From Chlorella sorokiniana (lineage: Eukaryota; Chlorophyta; Trebouxiophyceae; Chlorellales; Chlorellaceae): a DNA stretch of 64,000 bases. Where the stretch lies: NCBI GenBank assembly GCA_025917655.1, contig CP084615.1, forward strand, positions 372,001-436,000. Direction: 5' to 3'. A model generated the notes under the pieces. The model made no database searches, was not told the DNA's origin, and saw nothing but the letters and a program-made list of their open reading frames with translations. Both the position numbers and the translations under genes were made by a program. This document shows, in pieces, positions 12,276-22,246 of the stretch; position 1 is the stretch's first letter; each line of letters opens with the position of its first letter.

Positions 12276-14878
12276 TCAGGCAGGCGTGGCGCCAGCGCTT
12301 GCCGGGCAGCGCAGCTGCGTGAACACGCCCGGCCCTACCGGCGTCAGGCCGCCGCTGCCATCCATCCACCACCACCAGCGCCCCTCCTCCCAGCGCTTCC
12401 AGTAATCCGCCATGTCCCCATTCACCTCCACGATCGACTCCAGCACATGTGCCAGTGCCGGCCAACTGCATTGATCACCGGCGCAGCAGCACATCGGCTG
12501 TGGGAACGACGGCACACCTACTTGTGAGGGGAGGGACAGCCTTCTCCTGCAAACCCCTGCGCCTTCGCCCTCCTCACCCCAACCGCAGGTTCCGGTTCTT
12601 GGCCCAGCTGCTCTTCTTGCCCGTCCCCGCGCCTCGTGCCTCCCGGTGTGGAGAAGCGGGGTGGCATGCCGAGATCACCCACCACAGCACCCGGGAGTCT
12701 TTGTCCTGCAGGCCAGCCAGCCAATCAGTGATTGCCGGGCGAAGGGGGGGGGTGTTGTGTGCGGGAGGGTGAGTGGGGCACCGCCCAGCAAGCAAACGCC
12801 AGCATGCATGCACCGCCTGCAAGGTCTCCCAGCAGCATCATCGCTCATCTCATTGGTCGGAGCGAGCCTCTGCGGCCCCACCGACCTTGGCGTTGGCGAG
12901 AGGGTACTGCAGGTGGGCGGGCGACCCGTCAAAGCCGAACGCCTGCAGCTCGATCATGCTGCTGCCGGGCGCAAGAGCCAGGCATTCGCCATGTTGGCGC
13001 CTGCATGTGAATGTGTGTGCGCGCACGTGTGATGGGCGGCTGGGAAATGGTTGTGCTGCTTGAAGCGCTGAGGTCGCGAGAGATGTGCGTCTGGAAGGAA
13101 AGATGCTATGCCCAAGGCAGGTGGAGGTGTCGGCCCAGCCTTGAGTGAAGATGTGGCAGGTGCCAGCAACCCACCATGCATGCCGACAAACACATCCGCC
13201 TCCTGGGCCGCCGCCATCCCAGCCTCCAGGCTGGGCAGGTCCACCTCGGCGCAGCTGGCCCGCAGCTGCACGCCGGAGCTGTTGTACCGCCAGGTATTGC
13301 ACGCCTGCAGCAGCTCCTTGGCGTTCAGGAGCTGGCGGTCGGAGGTGCCGCGGCGGTGAAAGAGGATGCGCAGCACCTGAGCGGCGCCTGGCTGCCGCCT
13401 TCCTCGCCGACGCAACCCTTGAGCCCCGCTGCCACCAGCGGCTGCTGCTTGGCTGCCCTGCTTCGCTGCTGCGCTGCTGTCACCAGCGGCTGCTGCTTGG
13501 CTGCCATGCTTCGCTGCTGCGCTGCTCCCACCAGCGGCTGCTGCTTGGCTACCCTGCTTCGCTGCTGCGCTGCTGTCACCAGCGGCTGCTGCTTGGCTGC
13601 CCTGCTTCGCTGCTGCGCTGCTGCCACCAGCGGCTGCAGTGGCTTTCTCCCCTCCTGAGCGCCCATGATGCTGCACCAGGTGCTGCCCCAGACCGTGCAG
13701 TGGCCAGCCGCCGCCAGTCAGCCCTTCCGTGCACACAAACATGTGCCGAAAGCAGCGCTGGGGGCCGCCCTCCACGCTCAGCTCTGGCACGTCCTCGCTG
13801 TCAGCAGTGTGCCCTGCTGGCACAAAGCTGCTGCTGCCATTGCCGTTGACAACCTCTGCCGCCGGCAGCCGGGCAGAGAAGTCTGCCCACGTCTCGACCC
13901 GCAGCTGCGACAGCGGTTGCAGGATGTCCAGGTTCCAGCGCGGCATGGCCAGCCCCTCCGCCGTCATCACAACCAGCTTGGCAGCGGCGCTCCAGCCGGG
14001 GGAATCTTGCAGGCCGCTGAATATGTCGGCCGCGTTGTCCCTGAACAGATGCGCAAAATTGTGCAGCCGCTCGAAGGGGTACCACACAATGGGCACGGTG
14101 CAGGAGGAAAACAGCGGCTCCCCTTGCAGGTAGGCCGCGCCCTCCAGCGAAGATGCTGGGCGCATGCGGATGGCTGGTGAGGTGTAGCGCCGCGTGCGCC
14201 GCCCCTGCAGGGCCGGGTGGGGGTGGGGGTCACCTGTTTGCCCAGCACCGACCAGCTTGTGAGCAGCGTGAGGCCGCCCACATGACGGCAGGAGCGAGTG
14301 GAGCACCATGCAGAGTCGCGAGACCAGGTGCAGCGCAGGACTGCTCTGCCCACCCCGCGCGGTACTCAAAGCTGAAGCGGAGGCGGTTGTCTGGCGGCTG
14401 GATCAGCTCCAGCCCGGGGCCGCCCTTCTGCAGCCGCCGCGCGTCCTTGCTGCTGTACAGGATGACGGTGCCCTGATCCACACACACGTCCCGAGCAGGC
14501 GGCAGCTGTCGACAAACGGGGAGGGCTCCAGCTGGAGCGAACAGTTGCGGGGCGGGGGAATTGCGCTCGCGCTGCTGGCGCCCCGGTACTGCCGCTCGCG
14601 CCGCTGGCGCTGGCGCTGCCAGTGCCTGCTTGCCCGCCGTCTGGAAGGCCCGAGCTGCCCAGTGCCTTGACGGCATGTAGCAGATCGCTGCCATGAGGAA
14701 GCTTGGCCGTCACACTCCTGGCCAGCTGCAGCGGCAGCTGTTGCCTCTGCTGAGCACGCAGCAACAGCACGACCGGGGCCGCCAGCAGGGTCAGCGCCAG
14801 GAGCACAACCACTGGACGGCGCGCCCTCGGCAGTGCCGCTGGCAGCGGCGGCGACACGGTGCCGCTTAAAGCCACCAT
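12276..14878 (-). CDS. GT61-family glycosyltransferase, tandem copy A
   Basis: The protein has a type II Golgi layout: short N-terminus, anchor RPVVVLLALTLLAAPVVLLL, stem, then a GT61 (DUF563) catalytic region. Readable blocks are PSPFVDSCRLL, EPLFSSCTVPIVWYPFERL, PRWNLDILQPLSQLRVETW, CFRHMFVCTEGL, VLRILFHRR, QLLNAKELLQACNTWRY, EADVFVGMHG, GANMANAWLL, then GSSMIELQAFGFD, and a C-terminal WEEGRWWWWMDGSGGLTPVG. The end (stop near 12276) is matched residue for residue in layout by copy B. GT61 members include plant xylan arabinosyl/xylosyltransferases and animal EOGT/POMGNT2; donor and acceptor here are unknown. The frame breaks at 14554-14558, about 14493 (one base absent compared with copy B) and 12965-12969. 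A 48-base coding repeat lies between CTEGL and VLRILF and is absent from copy B. Confidence 0.82.
13435..13640 (-). repeat. 48-bp in-frame minisatellite in GT61-A
   Basis: Unit starts on the plus strand fall at 13435, 13483, 13531, 13579 and 13627, exactly 48 bases apart: four full units and a partial fifth. On the coding strand each unit gives 16 residues of the type SSAAAKQGSQAAAAGD, with G/D and Q/H variants. It sits in a variable loop between two conserved GT61 blocks, and the tandem paralogue lacks it. Confidence 0.93.
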
Positions 14879-15208
14879 GCGGCTTCTTGTGCATCAACTG
14901 CTGGCGGGCTGACCCTCCGACCCGACGCTGTTTGCGCGTTGGCAAAAGTTACCGCAGGCCACACATTTCTCTGCTTTTCAACAGCAAGTAACGAAACGCG
15001 GGAAGGGGCGCAGTTCAGCCAGCAGAGAGCAGGTTGTTGGGCGCGCTGCACCTGCCCAGCGTGCGCGCCGTGCCCCGCGCAAACTGCCGCTGTTTCAGCT
15101 CGCCATGAGACCTGGCCTGTGAGCAACAGAGGCAGGCACAACTGAGGACAGACCGTCAAATTTGAGCTTCTTGCAGAACTCGTGGATTGGTTGTGCAAAG
15201 CAGCTTAA
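14879..15208. other. Intergenic between the two GT61 copies
   Basis: 330 bases between the start of copy A and the stop of copy B, both on the minus strand. It serves as promoter of A and 3' region of B. No motif was recognised. Confidence 0.45.
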
Positions 15209-17901
15209 CTAGCTGTTGTCCTCTGGAGGGTCCCGCACTCGTTGCTGCGGGCTGCTGCTGCCTCCGCCATCACGGCCGTCTGCAGCCGCCCCCTTCTTGG
15301 GACACCGCATCTTCGTAATGCGCCCTTCTCCCACCGGCGTCAGGCCGCCGCTGCCATCCATCCACCACCACCAGCGCCCCTCCTCCCAGCGCTGCCAGTA
15401 CTCTGCCATGTCCCCGTTCACCTCCACAGCTGTTTCCAGCACCTGTGCCAGTGCCGGCCACCTGCGTTCCAAACACAAGCGCAGTGGAGAGGTTCACCGC
15501 ATGACAGACTACTGAGAGCCGCGGCTTGCAGAGCAGCTGCGTTGCCGGCCCGTCGAGCGACCCACCCGATGCGCAGGTTGCGGTCTTTGGCCCAGCCGAC
15601 GGGCGTCCCTCTCCCCTGCACCTCGGCCTCGCCAGGAGTGGAGGCACCGGGGTCGCATGCTGAGATCATCCACCACAGCACCTGCGTTGCATTGTCCTGC
15701 AGGGGCGGCGGTGGGTGCGCGGGTTGGGGAGTGCGTGTGGGTAGGTGAGTGGGGTGGGTGGACGTGAAGGGGGCCACACCGAGGCGGCCACAGGTCAGCA
15801 TGACGCAGCCAACAGTATGTCTGCAACCGCACAGCATTTCTGCTGCCATCTGTGCTGGCAGAACCGCTGCTGGTGCAATGTGCCTGCCACCTGTTACCAG
15901 ACGGGGAAGTGCACAGCAAGTACAGCGGGGCAACATAGGCCAGTGCAAGACTTTATGCCGGGCACATGGCGGTCTCCCAGTCAAGTACTGTAGCATTGAT
16001 GCATGCCGATGCCATGCAGTGCATGAACGCAACAGACATGGCGGCCTTGTTCACTGGAAGCAAACCCACCCGAGCATTAAAAATTGGGTACTGCAGGTGG
16101 GCAGGACCCTCGTCAAAGCCGAAGGCCTGCAGCTCGATCATGCTGCTGCCGGGCGCATGAGCCAGGCATTTGCCATGTTGGCGCCTGCAGGACGGCGCGG
16201 CCAGGACAGGGAGCACGAGAAAGGTTCGTATCGCAGAGCCCCGGTGCGAAAAGCTGCGCAGGCAACAAAAACGAGTGCAGAAAGCGCCGCTGCAGTCGGA
16301 GCGGGGCCATACCATGCATGCCTATGAAAACGTCCGCCTCCTGTGCCGCTGCGATGCCCGCGTGCAGGCTGGGCAGCTCGACTTCCGCGCAGCTGGCCCG
16401 CAGCTGCATGCCCGTGCCCTTGCTGCTGTGCCTCCAGGCATTGCACTCCCGCAGCAGCTCCTCCACATTGAGCAGCTGTCGGTTCGTGCTGCTCCGCTTG
16501 TGGAACAGGATGCGCAGCACCCTTGTTCGCGCTCCCTCCTGCTTTTGCTGCGCCGCCACATGCTGCTGCTGAAGCGGCTGCAGCTTTAAGCGACTTGTGC
16601 TGCCATCCCTTGGCGGTGCCGTGCCGCCGCCCCATGATTGTGACAGTTGCTGCCCATAACGCTGCGCCAGGTGCTGCCCCAGACCGTGCAATGGCCACGA
16701 ACTTGTGTTGAGCCCTTCCGTGCACACGAACATGTGCCGAAAGCAGCGCTGGGGGCCGCCCTCCACGCTCAGCGCTGGCACGTCCTCGCTGTCAGCAGTG
16801 TGCCCCGCTGGCACAAAGCTGCTGCTGCCATTGCCATTGACAACCTCTGCCGCCGGCAGCCGGGCAGAGAAGTCGGCCCACGTCTCGACCCGCAGCTGCG
16901 ACAGCGGCTGCAGGATGTCCAGGTTCCAGCGCGGCATGGCCAGCCCCTCCGCAGTCATCACGACCAGCTTGGCGGCGGCGCTCCAGCCGGGGGACCCTTG
17001 CAGGCCGCCAAGAATCTTTGCGGCGTTATCACGGTAGACGTGAGCAAAGTTGTTGAGGCGCTCGAAGGGGTACCACACGATGGGCACGGTGCAGGAGGAA
17101 AACAGCGGCTCCCCCTGCAGGTAGGCCGCGCCCTCGCCAACTGAGGCTGGGCGCAGGCGGATGCTGGGGGCCTTGTAGCGGTCGTCAGCGCCGCCCTGCA
17201 GTGGAGGTCAACAGATGCAACATGGCTGACTGCTCGCGCGCGCGGCAAGCACACCGAAACGCGGCTGGCACCAGCTGGCTGCACGCTCTCTGAGCGCGCT
17301 GTCTCAGCTGCATCCGGCAACCCGACCCCCCCCACAACAACCGCAGCTGTTCGGGTGGCGCAGCGCCTGGGTGGCTCACCCCAGTATGGTGGATGAAGCT
17401 GAAGCGCCGGTAGTTGTCATCAGGGGGCTCGATTGCCTCGTAACCATCCGCCCGCTGCAGCCGCCGCGCGTCCTCCTCGTTGTAGAGGACAACGTTCATC
17501 TGATCCACACACGCGTCCCGCAGCAGCCGGCAGCTGTCGACAAACGGGGAGGGCTTGAGCTGGAGCGAGCAGCTGGCGTGCGCTCTTTGCACGCGGCTCC
17601 CGCTGCCCCGCCAACCGCCAGCAGCGCTGACCTGAGTGCCACCACTGACGCTGCCGCTCGCTACGCTATCTGCAAGCCCAAGCCTGCCGAGGGTTTGCCT
17701 GGCATGCTGACTGCTAATGCTGCCGGAAAGGCTGGCTGCCACATTGACACTGCTGGCCAGCTGCAGGTGAAGCTGCTGCCGCCGCTGCCAGAGCGTGACC
17801 GCTGCCAGGAGACTGACAGCCAGGAGGGATAGTAAGATAGGACTGCGAGCGGCCCCATGGGCATCGTGTGCTCGTGCTCCTGGCGAATTTGAGCCGAGCA
17901 T
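15209..17901 (-). CDS. GT61-family glycosyltransferase, tandem copy B
   Basis: Closest relative and neighbour of copy A, in the same orientation, so a local tandem duplication. The ATG at 17901-17899 starts a short tail, anchor (ILLSLLAVSLLAAVTLW) and stem. Unlike copy A, the first exon reads in one frame through FVDSCRLLRDACVDQMNVVL to FSFIHHTG. The catalytic region repeats the same blocks: IVWYPFERLNNFAHVYRDNA, WNLDILQPLSQL, CFRHMFVCTEGL, RVLRILFHKR, NRQLLNVEELLRECNAW, EADVFIGMHG, GANMANAWLM, GSSMIELQAFGFDEG, and the terminal WEEGRWWWWMDGSGG. The stop is at 15209-15211 after an Arg/Asp-rich tail. The frame breaks once, at 16149-16153, in the same codon context as in copy A. Function is inferred only from the family; two expressed copies could differ in donor or timing. 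Confidence 0.83.
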
Positions 17902-18896
17902 AGCAAGTTGGTGGGGCTAGAAGAGGGAGCCCCCAACAATCCTGCAAAAGTGGGGATGTGCTCTGCAAGCCGTTCCCGTAGCCAAATTGTACACCAGCGA
18001 ACTTCAAAAATGGACGAGGCCGACGGGGCGCCCCAATGCCCAACGCCCTGGTGCTCCCGTTTTAGGGGAAGGCGCCTTACGTCGCACAACGCGCTTCCTG
18101 GTGGTTCCCTCCCGCATCGCGTATTCAGCTATTGATTTGGACGCCGGCTCGCCGTTAGGGAGCAACCGCGTGGCTACATAATGGCCGGTGCACAGGGGAG
18201 GGACAAGGGGACGTGGCTCAGAGGTCGGTAGCCCCCTCGACCCAGCAAGGAGTGATGGCTGGTATGCCTGCTGCTAAGAATGATCACATGATTCAAGCTG
18301 ATGAGCTATGCGGTAAGACAAAGCTTCAAATCGCACATGATGGCTTGAATGTCCTTCTGCCCAACGTCAGCACTAAGAGCGACAGCGCTAGCAGCAGGGG
18401 AAGTCCAGAACTCAATTGGTGTGTGTGGGAAGGTTTGTTGTTTGTCAGTCCCCTGTTAGATTGGTCGCTGAAGACCATGGTAGTATGTTGAGCTGATGGT
18501 CGACTGTGTCAAACTCGCGTCAATGGTGAGCTGCGCCGCGTCGCACATTCGCCTGAAAAGGACGCAGGAAACCCCTCGAGCTTGCTGTTACAACAATCGC
18601 CGATTGATGGATGGATTCACAGAGACAATGTTCAGTGCAAGAAGATGCAAACAGGTCGAAATAAGCAGTGCTGGGCAGGGAGGTGCCCACGCTGTCGTAG
18701 CGACGATGAAGGGTGCGCTCCCGCCCCCTCAGCGCACGCAGCAGCCGCCCGGCTGTCGTCGTTACCGCCATCGCTTACCTGGTTAAGTCCTCGCACCCAG
18801 GTGCGATTGTCCGAAGTCGATACAAACATCCCAACCTGCGATCCGGAACACCAAAACATCAACACTTGTCCTTGCTTGTCGCTGAGACTGCGCGCA
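17902..18896. other. Divergent intergenic region between GT61-B and TFIIF alpha
   Basis: About 1 kb with visibly lower GC and more even base composition than the rest of the window. Two genes diverge from it, so it should hold both promoters and 5' UTRs. Open frames inside it have no recognisable protein character. A D-arm-like stretch near 18213 lacks a matching B box. Nothing else was seen. Confidence 0.5.
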
Positions 18897-21662
18897 ATGT
18901 CTGAGTTCACAATAAGGGCCAGTGGTGCAGACAAGGCTGCTTTACGGCACCTTGTCGCCCGCTTTCCCCTTACTTTTCGTCCCGACCCGAGTAGAGAGGA
19001 GACAGCCAACGCACCGGACCTCAAACAAGAGGGAGACAGCTGGTTGATGGGGCAGATGGAGGCGGAAGAGGCCAAGCCTGGAGCAAGGGGGTGGGCGCCT
19101 GCCGCTGCTGCCTCCCGCTGCCGCTGCCAGGTGCTCCAAGAGCCCGCTGCCTCTTCTGCTTGATCTGAGCCTGTCCAAGAGATGGTTCTGCTTGTCACCT
19201 TGTAGCATGCCGGGCCAGTGGGTGCTGGAGGAGCAGTCGGGGCGGCCGCGGTTTGTGGGCCAGCCTGAGGGCGGCCTGCGTGACAGCGGCGCCGGCTACT
19301 TCTTGCTGATGAAGGTGGGCAGCCGGCCGGTTGACCCTTTGCTGTCACCACCTGCCCGCTGCTTGACTGGGAAGGCGCATGGTGGTCCTGGGCACTTGAA
19401 TTCTGGCAGATGCGACGCATGCAGCCCCACGACAGGGCTGTTGGCATGGCGCTGGCCTATAATTTTGTCCCTGCTGCAACGCTCGCACACCTGCCCTCCC
19501 TGCAGGGCAAGGGCAACGAGTTCATTGCCGCCCCGGTCACAGACGTATTCACTTTCAAGCCTGCGCTGCAGCGCCGTCACCAGACGTACGGATGTGGACG
19601 TGGGAATGCCGCAACATTGTCCCGTGCTGCCAGTTCAAACCCAGGATCAGCCACCAATTTCCGCTTGCACAATGGAATCGCCGCTGTCATTGGGTCCTCG
19701 CAGGTTGGAGGATGCAGAGGCTGCCATGCAGGCGCAGCGGCTACAGCACGAGAAGGCAAACCCGCGACTAGCCAAGGCGGTGGCACGAGACGAAGGTGCG
19801 GAGGCAAGCTAGCAGCATTCCTTTGGCAACCTCGTGCCCACTTGGGGGCGCCTACCCCGGCCTTGGCTTTGACCCTGGCCGCACGCCGTTCCCGCTTCCG
19901 CCCAAGGCTGCCTGCATACATGTGTGCCCCCTGGCACCCGGCATTGCAGACGACCCGCTGGCAATTTTGCGGGAGGAGGACGAGGCGGACAGCGATGAGG
20001 AGTGGAAGGGGATCAAGGAGCGTGCAGCAGCGAGGCACGTCGTTAATACCGCGCCCCTGCAGCAGCAGCAGCAGGCGCGGCAGCAGCGGCGGGCTGCCGC
20101 GACGCAAGGAAGAGGGGAGGACCGGCCCGAAGACGAGGAGGCGGACAGGGAGGACAAGGCGCGCCGCCGCTGCGGCTGCCCTTGGGACAGCCTTTCTCGG
20201 GGACGCTGCCCGTGCACGGCATCCTGCTTGTCCCCAGGCTGGACCTGCACCTCAGCCTGTGCAGTGCCTGGCTCGCGCGGTCGGCCGCCTCCCCCTTAGC
20301 CACAGGCACGGTCGCTGCTGCATGTGCTGGCGCAGGGTGAGGATTGGGAGCACGAGGATGAGGCGGCAGATGATGATCTGGACATGGGGGAGGAGGAGGA
20401 GGAGGCGGACGCACCCAGCCCCGTGCGCAAGTGAGGGGCCGGGGTGGCTGCGCCTGCAAGGAGGCGGCAGGGGGGCCAGGCCTGCGCTGCTTCGGCCGGG
20501 TCGCCGTTCTCTCAGCCCCCGCCTGCTGGGAGGCAGTCAGGGGCTGCTGGAAGGCGCAGACGGCTGGGCTGCTGGAGCCTTCTGGCTGGCAGGGGTGGGG
20601 AGGCGGGTGGCCATCGGGCGCGCGCTGCCGCCCACCGCTGCCCCCTGCGCGCCCGGCGCCCGCAGAGGCCTAAGCAGCGACAGCGAGGAGGAGGGCGGCG
20701 CGCTGCAGCCGGGCGCGCGAAGCGCCGCCTCAAGCGCATGATGCGGGAGACGGGGCTGGAGGACAGCGAGGAGGACGGCAGCGACGGTGGGGATGCCCAC
20801 GCTGCCGCCCTGGCCATGGCTCCCACCCTGCTGCACCCCTCGGGGTTTCCTGCACCAACAGAGCAGGCAGGGGGCCCGCACGGGGGGCCAACCGGCCAGC
20901 ACCGTAGGGGTTTCTCACCTTCGCTGCAGCTCCTCTAACCCGCTCTGCGTGTGCCCCTGGCTGCAGAGGGCGAGGGCGAGGAGGAAAGCGAGAGCATCAT
21001 GGATGAAGAGGATCTGGATCGCATGGCGGGCGCAGGAGGAGCGGCGGCGGCACGGGAGCCCACGCCGGAGGCGCCCTCCGTCCTGCGCAGCGAGAGGAGG
21101 GCGCTGGCGGCGGCAAGAAGCGCAAGTCTCCCATGCCGCAGCCAGCACCCGCGCAGCGCCCCGCGGCGGCGGCGCCGCCGGAGCAAGGCGCCAAGCGCGC
21201 CCGCACCGCTGCTGCCGCCCCTGCCAGCGCGCCAGCGGCGGGGTCAGCGGCAGCGGTAGGCGCGGCTGCTGCGCAGGGAGCGCTGCAGGCTGCGGCCAAA
21301 CCCGCGGCGGGTGCAGGCGGCGGCAGCAAGGTGACCGCCGAGGAGCTGCGGCAGGTGTTCCGATCCAAGGGCCGCATCTTGGTGAGGGGGTGGAAACGGC
21401 GGACACAGCTGCTGCAGTGCCTGAATGCACGCTGTGCTGTGCTGTGCTGTGTGGACAGCCTCATTGCGCCGGCTTGCATGCGCTGGCAGGAGTCGACGCT
21501 GCTGAACAACCCGATCACTGCCGGCCCCCTTGACAGCTGTCTGACTTGACGGCGATGTACAAGCCGCGGCTGAGCCAGCAGGAGTTCAAGGAGTTTGTGG
21601 GGTTGGTGAAGCAGGTGGCGCGCATGGAGCCGGGCACCAAGTATCTGGTGCTGAAGGACTGA
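18897..21662 (+). CDS. General transcription factor IIF subunit alpha (RAP74-like)
   Basis: TFIIF alpha pairs with TFIIF beta to load and stabilise RNA polymerase II at promoters. The ATG at 18897 opens MSEFTIRASGADKAALRHLV. The dimerisation-domain exons follow: PGQWVLEEQSGRPRFVG (about 19210-19260), SGAGYFLLMK, then GNEFIAAPVTDVFTFKP (about 19512-19562), the family's signature beta-barrel strands. A long acidic/basic linker comes next (DDPLAILREEDEADSDEEW, about 19950-20010; EEEEEADAPS; DSEEEGG; RRLKRMMRETGLEDSEEDGS). The C-terminal winged helix reads VTAEELRQVFRSKGRIL then MYKPRLSQQEFKEFVGLVKQ and ends at TGA 21660-21662. The linker frame breaks at 20709-20713 (CCGGGC where CCCGGGC would restore frame) and 21099-21101. 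The N-terminal and C-terminal blocks together make the call secure. Confidence 0.87.
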
Positions 21663-22246
21663 CGGCGGCAGCGGCACGGCTGCGGCGGCAGTGCATCCGC
21701 AGCAACAGTGGACAAGCCGGTGGTGAAGCAAGCAGGGCGCGGTTGGGAGCGCATGTTGCCTGCAACCTCAAACATGGTCGCTACCTGCGTTTTTCCAGTG
21801 CAACTAAAAAAAAAAAGCCCGATGTGACCTTTGCCAGGCCAGAGTGCGTGCAGAGAAGCAACAGCGGAAGCACGGCAGCGGGTGGCACCGCTGATAATCC
21901 CATGCGGGCGTCGTCCGTCCCCGCAACGAACTAGGCCAATATGTCCCTGCCACAACACTTTACTTTTTCCGGCAACCCTATGACGGATGCACAAATGCAC
22001 TCGGTCTCGTCATGTAGGCGTGGCAGCGGCGCCAGGTAAGCCGAGGCTGCGTGCCCGTAGAAAGGCCACAACCGAAACACTCGCACAACATTCAATTTCG
22101 CTTATCATTCACATCGACACCAGCACTTGCAGATAGCCATCAACCCGTGTTCCGGTGACAGCCTCTGGAGTGTGGACCCACATCACACATCCACCCCGAA
22201 AGCCTCTTGCACCCTATTCCAAAAGCCTTACACAAGCATCACATCA
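21663..22246. other. Intergenic, TFIIF alpha 3' region / PFL 5' region
   Basis: Includes an A-run near 21806-21815. No canonical TGTAA close to the TFIIF stop was seen. The PFL promoter should lie in the second half; no motif was recognised. Confidence 0.45.

Noticed and set aside
12965-12969. Programmed ribosomal frameshifting as the cause of the frame breaks
   Set aside because: Breaks occur in most genes of unrelated function, in differing contexts, with no common slippery heptamer or downstream structure; missing bases are simpler.
13435-13640. Regular 48-bp repeat resembling a CRISPR array
   Set aside because: Units are contiguous with no spacers, keep reading frame, and lie inside a GT61 exon of a eukaryote.
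13325-13666. Long open frames on strands opposite or out of frame to recognised genes across the window
   Set aside because: High GC makes stop codons rare in all six frames. These frames lack domain character and overlap clear exons.
18205-18260. tRNA-like stretch (TGGCTCAGAGGTCGG resembles an A box)
   Set aside because: No matching D-stem partner, no B box (GGTTCRANTCC) at a sensible distance and no acceptor pairing.
18213-18491. Open frame (92 codons) in the low-GC intergenic region
   Set aside because: No domain, no splice continuation, and composition unlike the neighbouring genes; likely chance.
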